From the NCBI GenBank assembly GCA_035048495.1, contig CM068541.1, positions 10,299,929-10,363,928 of the forward strand: a stretch of 64,000 nt of DNA. Direction: 5' to 3'. Positions 56,901-64,000 of this stretch are shown in pieces. Source of the DNA: Euptelea pleiosperma (Eukaryota > Streptophyta > Magnoliopsida > Ranunculales > Eupteleaceae). Every line of letters begins with the position of its first letter. Position 1 is the first letter of the stretch. Under the pieces are notes generated by a model. It had not been told where the DNA came from. It did not search any database and saw only the letters and a program-made list of their open reading frames with translations. A program made the translations under genes and the position numbers.

Positions 56901-59900
56901 TTTCGGTAACTTTGTTCTTACTATTTTATGTTATATATATTAGGGGACGTATGGAAATAATGTTATGTTGCTCCTTACGATTACCCCTTTCTCCCAATTG
57001 TCGATATGTGGGATCAGTCTTAGCAGGCTCAACTGTATCCCAGCTTCCCATGGCCTCCAATAAACAACTGGGTAGCCTGAGGCCACTCCAAATAATTCTT
57101 ACCGTCTAACTTCATTGAGGTGATCTGCAATCCGGGGTTCTCATACGCCAACTAATGCAGCATAGACCCTCCTGCTCCACTGAAGGTGGCGTCCGCTCAT
57201 ATTGGACCCTGAGGGATTACCCAGGATAGGTGGCGGAGTATCCATAGCTAATGAAGTTGATGGAGTATCAAGAAAAAACACAATAGGCACGAACATAGGC
57301 CAAATCAACACAAGAAAGCCTTAAAGAAGACTATATCCTAGCCAAGAAGACCCAAGAGAGCATGCAAGAGGCTCTAAGGAAGCTCTAGTGAACCCGAAGA
57401 GACCTAGCAGTAGCACATCGATGGATTGAAGCACCATAGGACCCATATAAACCATGGAAGGGGTGCCTGGAATCGAGTTGGGTGGCTTAAAGACCCAACC
57501 AATAGTGAAAAATAGCTCAAAGACGTCACCGGCAACAACTAGAGGAGTACAAATTCTTCCACACTCAAAAAGACCATAGAAGGGTCTTAGAATCACTGAT
57601 GAGGGCAAAGTGGGTATGATACCCAACCGACAGCCCAGGAAAGTTAAAATAAGCTACCGGCGGTAACTCTTGAGAAGAGAACTCTTCATGGGTCCGTCAA
57701 TGGAGCTCCAAACCCCATGAGATTGGATTCAAAAGTTCCCTAGGATTGTAGGGAGTCAAAACGAACATATAAAACCCATAAAAAAACCCACAGAAATCAG
57801 ATGTGAAGTTGGTTTAAGAAACAATAAAAAACAAATTTTCGAAGAGGATGAGTTTTAAAATCATCAAGAATGCCTCAAAAAATACTATAATTAATGCGAA
57901 ATCATGATCTATCAAGTGGTAAGGGTTTCGGGAGACCTCAATATGTGTTCGTACGGTTGATGATGTTAGCCGTACGGCCTGATGACGTCGGCAGTCGTCA
58001 GATTGCCCCTGGTTCCTCTTCCGATGTACTACGACGGCTAGTGTTGATGATGGTTGGCTCTGATACCAAGTTGGAATGCAGGTTTTAGGGTTAGGGTTAG
58101 GTTAGAGTTGAGATAGAAGTGAGAAGAGAAAAGGATGTCATGTATGTAGCACATGACTCCATAAGTATACCCCTCACAACAAGGGGTATGAACAGAACTA
58201 CTACATACGTCTAAAATACGATACTGATAACACTAAGGAGAGTCCATATACCTTGCGGTAGTGCCAAATCTGCCCACATGATGTAATACAACAATGAGGG
58301 CTGCTGCAGCCTTTACATAGGCTGATACCCGGATACTTGTACTAGTGCCTCGTACCAGTGTCGTGTCGTGTCGACACGGATACGGACATTGGACACTCCA
58401 CCGACACGTATCCCCATGTATCTTTCATAAAAAGTTGAAAAAATTAGAAAAAATAAAAATTTTGAACTACAAAATAAGATACTCGTATCCGTATCCGTGT
58501 CCTTGATTTTGGAAAATGTCGAGTCGTATCCCCGCTTCCCATATCTGTATCCAGGCATCATAGCCTGCGGCAGCCCTAGATCCATAGAGAAGTTGTTGCT
58601 CTTAGGTGAAAGAGAGAAGAAAGGGGAAAAGGATGGATTAGGGTTAAAAAGAAGGGAATTAAGGTTAAATAGGATCAGAAGTAAAGCTCTGATACCATGT
58701 TGTTCACGTTGGGGTTTTGGAGAGAAGAGGAGTGAGAAATAGAAAATCGTGGAGAGAAAATAGAGAAAGGTCTATCTAGTATATTTGCCTATTATATATT
58801 AGATCACCCTTAGGGCCCAAATTCAATACTCTATAACCCACAGCAGGATAATATAACTCTGCTATTTTTCTCCAACAAGCCCATCCACACCACGATGTCT
58901 TCAAAGCTTGATACTGTTTGGCTGAAAATTAACTCAGTTGTGGTTAAGTAAACTACTTTTCAAGTCATTGCCTTCGTTCTCTAGAAACATTTATTTTTTA
59001 TATTTTATAATTTTTGATGGTGATCCTAGCATCAGTAGGCACATTTAATTTGAACCCTAATTCCAGTTTTCAGCTAAAGATGAATGATTTCTGCTAGTCA
59101 TGTCTTGCAGTAGCTAATGGGTCATAAAAAAAACTGTCAGTTTGGGAACTTATAGCTGAGCAGTTATTCTAGATTCTGGAGACGAGCGTGATACAAGGGA
59201 TTAAACAGCTGAGAGTGGATGATTCTGTTGAATTGACTGATAATATCAGCGAAGCAGATGCGCTTCTTGCCTTGCAGTCCAAGCTCAAGAAGAATCCACG
59301 AATTCAAGCTGTTGCTAAATCTCATAACATACCCATTTATGTGACAAAGGTAATTGTGTGCACTTTGTTTTCTTTCTTAATAGTCCAATTTCATGATCCC
59401 TGCCTAAGTGATGCAACTGATTTGGTTTTCTTGTAGACAAGCTCGTTGGTGCAGATAACAAAGGCCATACGGGCATTAATGAGTGAACATGCAGATGGGC
59501 TGAAAGATTTTGAAGCAGGAAGACAAGATGAGTTCGTCGGAGAGGATCGACGCATTAGAGGTAAAGTTGGTTTCTTTTTATTCAAAATTCTTTGGAGTGG
59601 ATTGCATCAGGTAGCTAGCTAGTGTCATTCAGATTTTTCAAATCCCCCCTAGTTACACGTCGCATAACACGACTTTGATATTGTATCTGTGCCAATGCGG
59701 CTCAGTTATATTTAAAAAATGTTACAATACTATATGATATTACTATTTATACACCATCGTGCCCGATAAAGTTGATAGGTCCGATAAAGTTGTCCTAATT
59801 TTACAGGAGGCTAGATTGGCCATTGAACACGTTATAATCCCAAAAGGGGAGCCTGTTGAACTACTCCCAAGGTCATTGCAGATCATGTCTCTTCAGATGG

Positions 59901-60115
59901 ACCTCGTTAAAAAATACCAGCTACAATCGGAGAAAGTTGGCAAGGAACCAAATGTACGACTTCGTATCCTTCCATTTCAGACTAGGATGGATGAGGGTAG
60001 ATATGCTCATGAAATGATCAACACAGATAGTGGATTTGATGATTTAAACGGCACAAATGGTGACATGAACGGTTCGGTCTACAGCGTGGAAAGATTACCT
60101 TTCCTATCTGACTAG
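32986..60115 (+). CDS. SPD1: SPD1/Ycf45-like plastid AAA ATPase, nine exons over 27 kb
   Basis: Exons: 32986-33444, 42046-42260, 44080-44230, 46134-46325, 51176-51338, 51453-51694, 59173-59349, 59437-59560 and 59807-60115. All junctions are GT-AG. Allowing for one extra base in exon 8, the product is 676 aa. The N-terminus (about 1-75) is Ser/Pro-rich with few acidic residues, like a plastid transit peptide; ATGs at codons 1, 3, 11 and 17 make the start uncertain. The domain before the ATPase has [17 protein letters not shown] and [20 protein letters not shown]. Walker A is GPPGVGKT (214-221), Walker B is VIVIDE (288-293), and sensor-like [13 protein letters not shown] follows. The C-terminal block holds [19 protein letters not shown] and [11 protein letters not shown]. 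Arabidopsis SPD1 (At3g10420) is needed for plastid differentiation in seedlings and resembles algal and cyanobacterial ycf45; a close paralogue, At1g73170, exists, so exact orthology is open. Introns 1-4 and 6 carry transposons; introns 5, 7 and 8 are 114, 87 and 246 bp. Confidence 0.9.
33710..33995 (+). pseudogene. Copia gag remnant with zinc knuckle
   Basis: A Lys-rich segment leads to a CCHC zinc knuckle at 33898-33939: [14 protein letters not shown]. This CX2CX4HX4C pattern is typical of retrotransposon Gag. In-frame stops and frame changes occur around it. It is in the same orientation as the host gene. Confidence 0.6.
34020..35300 (-). pseudogene. Copia reverse transcriptase remnant split by a MITE-like element
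   Basis: On the minus strand, translation in pieces gives copia blocks in order: [16 protein letters not shown], [22 protein letters not shown], [12 protein letters not shown] at about 35010-35050, [14 protein letters not shown], then after a 680-bp interruption the continuation toward [16 protein letters not shown]. Several stops and frameshifts make it inactive. The interrupting element at 34275-34952 carries a target duplication, so the RT was already in place when it landed. Confidence 0.7.
34275..34952 (+). mobile_element. 678-bp element with GAGGCTATAGCCTC words in old copia RT
   Basis: The left end CATGGTTTAAAAAGGCT and the complement of the right end, AATTTTAAAAAGGCT, form imperfect inverted repeats. 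ACGTGAAG lies on both sides (34267-34274 and 34954-34961), an 8-9 bp duplication. Both arms are packed with GAGGCTATAGCCTC, GAGGCTACGCC and GAGGCTTAAGCCTC palindromes. The terminus resembles that of 30396-30804 (CATGGTTTTAAAAA), suggesting one superfamily, probably Mutator-like. Confidence 0.75.
35565..35756 (-). repeat. 3' LTR of the intron-1 copia element
   Basis: 192 bp, matching 40616-40807 except at five sites. Next to it at 35757-35770 is the polypurine tract on the minus strand. The flanking target duplication TACCG is at 35560-35564. Confidence 0.93.
35764..39951 (-). pseudogene. Copia gag-pol frame with three in-frame stops
   Basis: One minus-strand frame of 1,396 codons runs without any frameshift but with stops TAA at 39265-39267, TGA at 38395-38397 and TAG at 37972-37974. 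Gag ends in a double zinc-knuckle region ([14 protein letters not shown]). The protease motif is DLGAS where DSGAS is usual. The pre-integrase HHCC (HARLGHV, CEIC) is present; in the integrase core the conserved Glu lies where AQHKN replaces AERKN, so it is lost, and the TGA sits where Trp of DVWGPSP is expected. The RT motif YVDD and RNase H ([20 protein letters not shown]) are intact. The N-terminal part of Gag upstream of 39951 was not recognised and may be deleted. The element cannot move without help. Confidence 0.9.
40471..40497 (-). other. Leader hairpin near the copia primer-binding site
   Basis: Arms CGTACGGCTGA and TCAGCCGTACG pair perfectly over 11 bp around a 5-nt loop. It lies about 107 nt inside the element from the primer-binding site. 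The same structure with two changes occurs at 57950-57976, about 81 nt from another copia primer-binding site. Leader hairpins in retroelements often act in RNA packaging or dimerisation; that role is inferred here. Confidence 0.6.
40604..40615 (-). other. Primer-binding site of the intron-1 copia element
   Basis: The minus strand reads TGGTATCAGAGC, complementary to the 3' end of initiator methionine tRNA, directly after the 5' LTR. Confidence 0.9.
40616..40807 (-). repeat. 5' LTR of the intron-1 copia element
   Basis: 192 bp, the partner of 35565-35756. It is followed outward by the target duplication TACCG at 40808-40812. Confidence 0.93.
41755..41860 (+). repeat. SINE-like tRNA-derived sequence
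   Basis: TTGCTTAGTTGGTAAAG resembles an RNA polymerase III A box, and the nearby GGATACCACAGACCATC and AAAACCTGTCTCTCCC look like the eroded B-box part of a plant tRNA-derived SINE. No cloverleaf can be drawn and no clear A-tail or duplication was fixed. Confidence 0.35.
42307..42729 (+). mobile_element. 423-bp MITE with AAGCTTAAGC-rich ends
   Basis: The left end CTGCGTTTGGGTAAGCTTAA and the complement of the right end, CTGCATTTAGGTAAGCTTAA, agree at 18 of 20 positions. Additional AAAGCTGGCTTAT and AAGTGCTTC-type sub-terminal words are present. A target duplication was not identified. There is no coding capacity. Confidence 0.7.
43617..43745. repeat. ATCCGTATCC word block
   Basis: The words GGATACCCGTATC on the left and CATATCCGTATCCGTATC on the right resemble those of the palindromic element at 58298-58577, so this is probably an eroded relative. 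Confidence 0.4.
44231..46133. other. SPD1-like intron 3, 1.9 kb
   Basis: Starts GTCTGT and ends TTATCCAG. Besides the copia 3' end listed separately, it contains a direct repeat of CTCATTAATATT-type sequence near 45956-46020 and unassigned sequence. Confidence 0.6.
44960..45480 (-). pseudogene. Copia 3' end: LTR and RNase H remnant
   Basis: The LTR-like part ends at 45165 in TTCAACA and is followed by CTCTCCCTCAAGTTG, the polypurine-tract signature seen beside the other copia 3' LTRs here. Beyond it, minus-strand translation gives broken RNase H blocks (YCDN-like; [13 protein letters not shown], TDVLTKG-like, IDIFAS-like). The 5' parts are missing. The left border of the LTR is approximate. 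Confidence 0.65.
46650..48960 (-). pseudogene. Copia gag-protease-integrase N-terminus fragment
   Basis: Minus-strand blocks in order: gag start at 48396 with [20 protein letters not shown] and [18 protein letters not shown], the gag tail near 47545-47330, then protease-to-integrase linker with [37 protein letters not shown] and [15 protein letters not shown] ending near 46638. Frame changes and stops break it. Leader-like sequence continues to about 48960. RT and RNase H are absent. The gag start shows what the intron-1 element lacks. Confidence 0.75.
49040..51121. repeat. Tandemly duplicated repeat block with GGAAATATTTCG palindromes
   Basis: A segment near 49070-49300 (ATACAAACATGTGTTGTGG, AATATGTTGAGGCATACATC) recurs near 49800-50075 (AATATGTTGAGGCAAGCATC), about 745 bp away. 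A segment near 49600-49800 recurs near 50115-50320, and one near 50320-50535 (GGGTTTCCTCTAAATTTC, CAATCTGTGCACA) recurs near 50905-51121. Words such as GGAAATATTTCG and TTTCGCGAAATATTTCG recur on both strands. No coding is present. The type of element is not clear. Confidence 0.65.
52841..53008 (-). repeat. 3' LTR of copia element X
   Basis: 168 bp with canonical TG and CA ends on the minus strand, followed by the polypurine signature CTCTCCCTCAAGTTGG. Its first 80 bp match 58698-58780. Confidence 0.75.
53640..54466 (+). pseudogene. L1-type LINE 3' end (RNase H) inserted in copia
   Basis: Plus-strand translation gives a plant L1-type RNase [48 protein letters not shown] and [13 protein letters not shown], then a frameshift and further blocks such as [17 protein letters not shown] in another frame. 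It ends with an A-rich tail at about 54447-54458. Copia RT sequence lies on both sides in the opposite orientation: LEVARSSSG just right of the tail and [10 protein letters not shown] to the left. It is 5' truncated and broken. The left junction is approximate. Confidence 0.7.
54470..56640 (-). pseudogene. Copia pol and gag pieces within element X/Y
   Basis: From high to low coordinates: gag (56629-56264) with [18 protein letters not shown] and a Gly/Arg tail; integrase (56202-55531) with [29 protein letters not shown] and [19 protein letters not shown]; the linker to RT (55355-54987) with [30 protein letters not shown] and FCWVYTVKF; and RT pieces down to 54470. The YVDD region near 54590 reads [14 protein letters not shown], so the second catalytic Asp appears changed. 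Confidence 0.65.
57950..57976 (-). other. Leader hairpin of copia element Y
   Basis: Left arm CGTACGGTTGA, loop TGATG, right arm TTAGCCGTACG. The arms pair over 11 positions with two G-T or A-C type differences from the intron-1 hairpin (C to T and C to T on the plus strand). It lies 81 nt inside the element from the primer-binding site at 58057-58068. Confidence 0.55.
58069..58293 (-). repeat. LTR of copia element Y
   Basis: Starts right after the primer-binding site complement GCTCTGATACCA (58057-58068) and ends ATACAACA at 58293, so on the minus strand it runs from TGTTGTAT to CCAACT. As in the intron-1 element, the LTR 3' end is CT. The short run GTTTTAGGGTTAGGGTTAGG lies inside it. The partner LTR was not found. 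Confidence 0.55.
58298..58577. mobile_element. Palindromic element with GTATCCGTATCC words
   Basis: The left end AGGGCTGCTGCAGCC and the complement of the right end, AGGGCTGCCGCAGGC, are inverted. Inside, GATACCCGGATAC, GTGTCGACACGGATACGG and CGTATCCGTATCCGTGTCC recur on both strands. It lies next to LTR Y. No clear target duplication was found. Confidence 0.5.
58698..58780 (-). repeat. Truncated 5' LTR of copia element X
   Basis: Begins TGTTGTTCACGTTGGGG next to the primer-binding site at 58686-58697 and matches 52841-52920 until CTATCTAGT, after which the two diverge. The outer part is deleted or replaced. Confidence 0.65.
59533..59534 (+). other. Probable 1-bp insertion (TT) in SPD1-like exon 8
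   Basis: Up to here exon 8 reads in frame with AGRQDE. One base later the other frame reads SSERIDALE up to the donor at 59561, and exon 9 continues [11 protein letters not shown] in that frame. With a single T the frame is unbroken. With TT, the exon 8 frame meets TAG just after the splice junction, giving a protein of about 576 residues without the last 110 or so. A sequencing or assembly error cannot be excluded. Confidence 0.75.
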
Positions 60116-61807
60116 CAGCCTTAATTATGTAAAAGTGTATTACTACGACATTGTCTAAGCTGTAATTCTTGTTGCAGCAATGCAAGCTTTTGCTTCCCTG
60201 GGTTGTGTGGGCATGTCTTTGTGATCAGTTGACTTGGTTCTATATATTGCTAGCTTTCGGTTCTACATCATAGTAAGCATTTTAAAACAGGACATCTTGC
60301 AGACTTTCATACATCTAGTCACAGATGCAGACCTCATATTGCATCCCTAGATACACAAGGACAATGACTCAAATCAGAATGACAACTATGTAGGGTCAGT
60401 TTGGACATGATCAAGACTGAATACTGCAAACAGAAATAGACAAAATGTTAGAAATATATAAATATTTGGCTATAAAATTACACTCAAATGAATTTTCTAA
60501 AAAATCAGATTTAATTGAGTTCAACTTAGAGGAGGGTAATCTCTTCTTGAAGATAGTTGGAGCCTCCAAGAGAGGTGCAAGGGACTACATGCAACACTCT
60601 CTAGAATTCAATAAGTTACATTCAATTTGAATCTCAACAGGATTGCACTCTTATCAGAGGCTGTTGTACGGATCTCCTTTACAAATTGTCTAACATAGGA
60701 AGTTTAAACCGTCTGATTAAAACCACTTTTAAATCGATAGAACTGTTTCAAATAGAAATAAAATATTTAACTCAAAACTAATAAAAAAATGTATCACTTG
60801 TAACTTTGGGATAATCTCTAGGCTATGTTGTTGAGAAAACTTTGTTGGAATCTCTTTCTAGCTTTCTAAATTGAGTTTTAAGTGTTGTGTTAACTCGTTT
60901 CACCCCTTTGTGGCCTTATATAGGCCACCTATGGGCAGCTTGAGTCACATTTTATACGTAAATTAACCTTAAGTAATTATATAACTTTTAGTTGCTTATT
61001 TCACAGTTTATCTACTTTATATGATATCCACGTGAGAAAAACAAAAATCATATAGGAATTATGGAGTCTTTTTGGTTGTAAAGTATCACTTATTTCAAAA
61101 TGTTATTTTATAAATATAAATATTTTAAGCAATTAGGAAAGTCTTGTGCATTAATATAGGTGTCTTCTGGACTTGAACCTATACTAGGGTTGTCAACAGA
61201 TAGTATTCAGAGCAAATTAAGCATATCTGAATCCAAATTATCTTCAAATTGCTGGATAAGTTGGATGATTGCAACCATCTTGATGTGCATTAGCATTTAT
61301 ATAGACTTAGAAATGACCGTTTGTAAGCACATACAGTGGCTCGCACATAAATGTGATTTCTAACTAGGTGTTCTTCAAAGCATGGTTCAAAGAATTGGTT
61401 CATCTTGGCTGAGACGTCTCGCTCTTGGTAAGGTAATAAGATAATACCAATGGTGTAGATCATCTTCTGCATTTAAGTAATTAAAACTTTGTTTTTACAA
61501 TATGTACGCCTTTTAAGATATAATATTGACAATTTTTTTTATTCTTTATTAACCATTAAATTTTTTTATTGTAACTTTTTTTTTGTACACTTCAATCTTT
61601 TGGCAATACCTTATTCTGTCTCTATCAAGACGTCTCATTCTGTCAGCTTACTAAGATTTTGATAGAAATTAAGATTTTAAACCTTTCTTGAAGGTCAACG
61701 ATCAATGCAATTGGACGATTACGAACATGCGATCTGAATGTGTTTTCTTTTCTTTATGAATGTTGAATGCTGTATTGTAGCATTTTGCATGTGCAAAGGT
61801 GCCCTAA
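60116..61807. other. 3' UTR of the SPD1-like gene and intergenic region
   Basis: The first few hundred bases should be the 3' UTR. The rest is AT-rich with small open frames (for example 60445-60630) that show no family features. No element was recognised. Confidence 0.5.
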
Positions 61808-62306
61808 TCTCTCTACTTAAATTAAGCCAAAAAACTGGGCGCAATATCCTTACGATTAGAAAGGCAACCCTAATGGCTTTTTTCTTTTTTCTCAAAAAAG
61901 AAGTACCGCTATAGACAAAGACCCATGAATTTAAATCTACCAATATTTTTGTCTTTGCGGGGTAGCATCATCACATCCATGCTGACACCTTAAAAGGCTT
62001 TGTTTGCTAGCATTCCACTTTCAAAAACTCTTCTTTGTAGCGTTATATTAATCTCCACTTAAATTAAGCCAAAAAACTTGGTGCAATATCTTTACAATTA
62101 GAAAGGCAACCAACCCTAAGGACGATTTTTTTTCTTTTTTTCCCAAAAAGAAGAACTGCTACAGACAAAGACCCATGAATTTAAATCTACTAATATTTTT
62201 TTCTCTTTTGTGGGGTAGCATTATCATCTATGCTGACACCTTAAAAGGCATTGTTTGCTAGCGTTCCACTTTCAGAAACTCCTCTTTGTAGCGTTTATAT
62301 TAATTA
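61808..62306. repeat. Tandem duplication, unit about 245 bp
   Basis: Unit 1 (about 61808-62050) and unit 2 (about 62051-62306) share ACTTAAATTAAGCCAAAAAAC, AGACAAAGACCCATGAATTT, GCTGACACCTTAAAAGGC and TTTGTAGCGTT in the same order, about 242-252 bp apart. Differences are scattered with small indels, so it is not recent. Confidence 0.85.
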
Positions 62307-62379
62307 AAATGACAAAAGTCTTCCGACGTCAATGGATAAATAAAAATAAAAATAAAAATAAAGAGTCGTGCTACCACAC

Positions 62380-62560
62380 GGATAACCTGACAAAATATAT
62401 GAGGTTGAGGCGCCATTAATGATCGTTGGATTCAAGAGATTATCGGTCCACATGGCAACAACTATTTTATCCTTTGCAGTTGTTTCTTCCTGGTTAATAA
62501 TAGCTTCAACCATATACTTTTTTTGTCTGGTTATACGTGGGGTAGCATTTTCCAAAAAAT
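62380..62560. repeat. Dispersed direct repeat, copy 1
   Basis: Shares GATTCAAGAGAT, GGCAACAACTATTTTATCC, TTTGCAGTT and GTGGGGTAGCATTTTCC with 63130-63310 in the same orientation, about 740 bp apart. Nature unknown. Confidence 0.7.
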
Positions 62561-63829
62561 ACAATTAAAAAAAAAATTTCTCCTAAACCTATTTCGTCCT
62601 CTATCATCGACTCGATGGAAGTACTCACAAAAGCCGCCACGGATACAAAAAGATAAAATCGAATACATTGTTTGGCTTTTTTAATTTAAATAACTGTCTT
62701 CTTGGATGTGGCGACTTCTTGGAGTAATATATAACTCTCAATCACAGTCAGTTGGCACTACTGCACGTGAACATGCCTTCCGCTAATTATTTATAAATGG
62801 ATTATCCATGTCGGGCAGTGTTAGCTAGCATCATCTAGACCTTTGATAGTCGTCGAGATTTACACCCCACGAATCCCAAAGACTACCACACAAATTTCAA
62901 AGAACATTCGATTGTTTGGTTTATTCGAACACAAGGATCAGCATCCATCGAGCCAGCTTTTTAACTAAATGCCGGTTTCACTTAAAAATTATCGAAAAGC
63001 TACTTATCTCAAACACACAAGACCCACTTATCCGAGTAGGCTTTTGTTGCATATCGAAGGAGGAAGGTTTGCCACAATCATCAAATTGGTGGTCCAAAAT
63101 TAAAACCCTATATCTTATTGTTTTGAGTTGTCAAACCCCACACCGATAACGGGACAAAAACATGTGCGCTTGACGCCATTCACTGTTCGATTCAAGAGAT
63201 CTACGATCCACGAGGCAACAACTATTTTATCCTTTGCAGTTTTTAACAATAGCCTCAATTGTATACATTTAATTTTTTCATCCGTGGGGTGTCATTTTCC
63301 ATTTGTTTTATGCATTTCATCCACGATTCTTGGCTTTTCTGACTAAAAACCCGGGCTACGGTGTAATGGTGCGTAACCAATCCAGGAGTGTTAATGGTAA
63401 GAAATAACAAGTAAATTAATAAAGTCAACACTCGTTTTTATGATTTCAAATACCTCTAACTGTGCTACTATGCCACCACTAGGAGGAGTTCCGTTCTGAA
63501 CTTTTAAGGTGTGCGTTTCTAAATGCCTATGAAAACGTTCATTTCTAATTTTGTCTTTCTTAGTCATTCCATCTCAACATCCTCTATCTCGCTACATAAA
63601 TATACTTATTTAATTAAATTTATCTTACGACATCTAGATCTCTTACGTGACATCCACTGACTAGATGGTCCACACCCACCAACAAATGTTCCACGAGAGA
63701 CATTTTATGATGACTCTCTTACATGGCTAACGGTGTTTTTTTAACTTCAACTGTATTTAGGTCTGAATATAAAGAAAAGTCGGCTAACAAATCTCAAACA
63801 CTAGTAGTTCCAGACCCAAGAGGAGATCA
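62561..63829. promoter_or_regulatory. Upstream region of the secreted-peptide gene
   Basis: No gene is visible. The TATA-like GAATATAAAGAAAAG at about 63765-63779 is about 60 bp before the ATG at 63830, a plausible spacing. Repeat copy 2 lies within this region. Confidence 0.4.
63130..63310. repeat. Dispersed direct repeat, copy 2
   Basis: The partner of 62380-62560, containing GATTCAAGAGAT, GGCAACAACTATTTTATCC and GTGGGGTGTCATTTTCC. It lies about 520 bp upstream of the secreted-peptide gene. Confidence 0.7.
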
Positions 63830-64000
63830 ATGGCTAGCTCAAGGTTTTGTTTGTGTCTTATAATCTTGCTCTTGCTGTCTGTTGCGATAACTGAACAACG
63901 CCCTCTCGATCTATTTCTGGAGGGGAGGAAGCAAACCGAATTGTTTCGAACATTGTTAGAGAAGAGAGAAGGATTCAAGGTGGGCTTGGGGAAAGAAGGG
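63830..64000 (+). CDS. Small secreted protein precursor, N-terminal part
   Basis: An open frame starts at ATG 63830 and is still open at the window end (57 codons). Residues 1-22 form a signal peptide: a short basic start, then a hydrophobic run CLCLIILLLLSVAI, with likely cleavage near TEQ. The following part, LDLFLEGRKQTELFRTLLEK, is charged and helical. The ATG is the first in a leader that follows a TATA-like box. The family cannot be named from the visible part; a peptide-hormone precursor or a small extracellular protein are options. Confidence 0.6.
   Translation, partial: MASSRFCLCLIILLLLSVAITEQRPLDLFLEGRKQTELFRTLLEKREGFKVGLGKEG

Larger units (their letters stand above)
52841..58780 (-). 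mobile_element. Copia element X with a second copia (Y) inside
   Basis: LTR X occurs at 52841-53008 (TGTTGTTCACG to GACCAACA) and, truncated, at 58698-58780 beside a primer-binding site GCTCTGATACCA (58686-58697). Between them, minus-strand coding pieces include RNase H and tail (53016-53500), RT pieces (53509-53640 and 54470-55360), integrase (55531-56202) and gag (56264-56629). A second primer-binding site at 58057-58068 with its own LTR Y (58069-58293) and a gag start near 57050-57200 shows that another copia lies within. Frameshifts and stops are frequent. Which pol pieces belong to X or Y cannot be decided by eye. Confidence 0.7.
51695..59172. other. SPD1-like intron 6, 7.5 kb, nest of copia and LINE pieces
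   Basis: Starts GTAAGA and ends TTATTCTAG. From left: plain sequence to 52840; LTR X (52841-53008); copia RNase H and RT pieces (-); a LINE 3' end (+); more copia RT, integrase and gag (-); a GC-rich island with GGCCTAAGGCC near 56780 and TATATATA near 56935; a second gag start near 57050-57200; leader with hairpin and LTR Y; a palindromic element; a truncated LTR X copy; plain sequence to the exon. Confidence 0.75.

Noticed and set aside
58081..58105. Telomere-like run GTTTTAGGGTTAGGGTTAGG
   Set aside because: Only about three units, inside an LTR; too short to suggest an interstitial telomere.

Overview
The window looks like nuclear DNA from a flowering plant. Genes are split by GT-AG introns, proteins match plant families (chloroplast Mg-chelatase, a CoA-type Nudix hydrolase, a BAHD acyltransferase, a Ycf45/SPD1-type plastid ATPase), and the space between exons is filled with Ty1-copia, LINE and MITE debris. 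Species cannot be fixed from sequence alone. No rRNA, confident tRNA, CRISPR array or prokaryotic signal was seen.

Layout. (1) 1-588 (+): 3' half of CHLI, cut by the window edge. (2) 2.7-6.4 kb: a dead RTE-type LINE, an unrecognised decayed coding-like block and a 388-bp MITE. (3) 6700-8686 (-): four-exon Nudix hydrolase, 283 aa. (4) 9-13 kb: intergenic nest of MITE-like elements built from short self-complementary words. (5) 13652-15799 (-): two-exon BAHD acyltransferase, 441 aa, with two MITEs in its intron. (6) 18559-26612 (+): thirteen-exon gene for a 776-aa protein resembling Arabidopsis At4g18490, ending with a U12-type AT-AC intron. (7) 28888-29172 (+): intronless 94-aa protein with a KEN box and a D-box-like motif. 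(8) 29.6-31.25 kb: a MITE interrupted by three other elements. (9) 32986-60115 (+): nine-exon SPD1/Ycf45-like AAA ATPase spread over 27 kb because introns 1, 2, 3, 4 and 6 hold transposons, including a 5.2-kb antisense copia element with paired 192-bp LTRs. One extra base in exon 8 breaks the frame of the conserved C-terminus. (10) 60-64 kb: gene-poor DNA with local duplications, then the start of a small secreted-peptide gene that runs off the window.

The genes are independent transcription units, not an operon; two of them (CHLI and SPD1-like) serve plastids. The main points to follow up are the AT-AC intron, the SPD1-like frameshift, the degron-bearing microprotein, a hairpin shared by the leaders of two copia elements, and the nested MITEs whose target-site duplications give a readable order of insertion. 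Exon models were made by hand from splice motifs, frame continuity and family knowledge; no alignment or database search was run.
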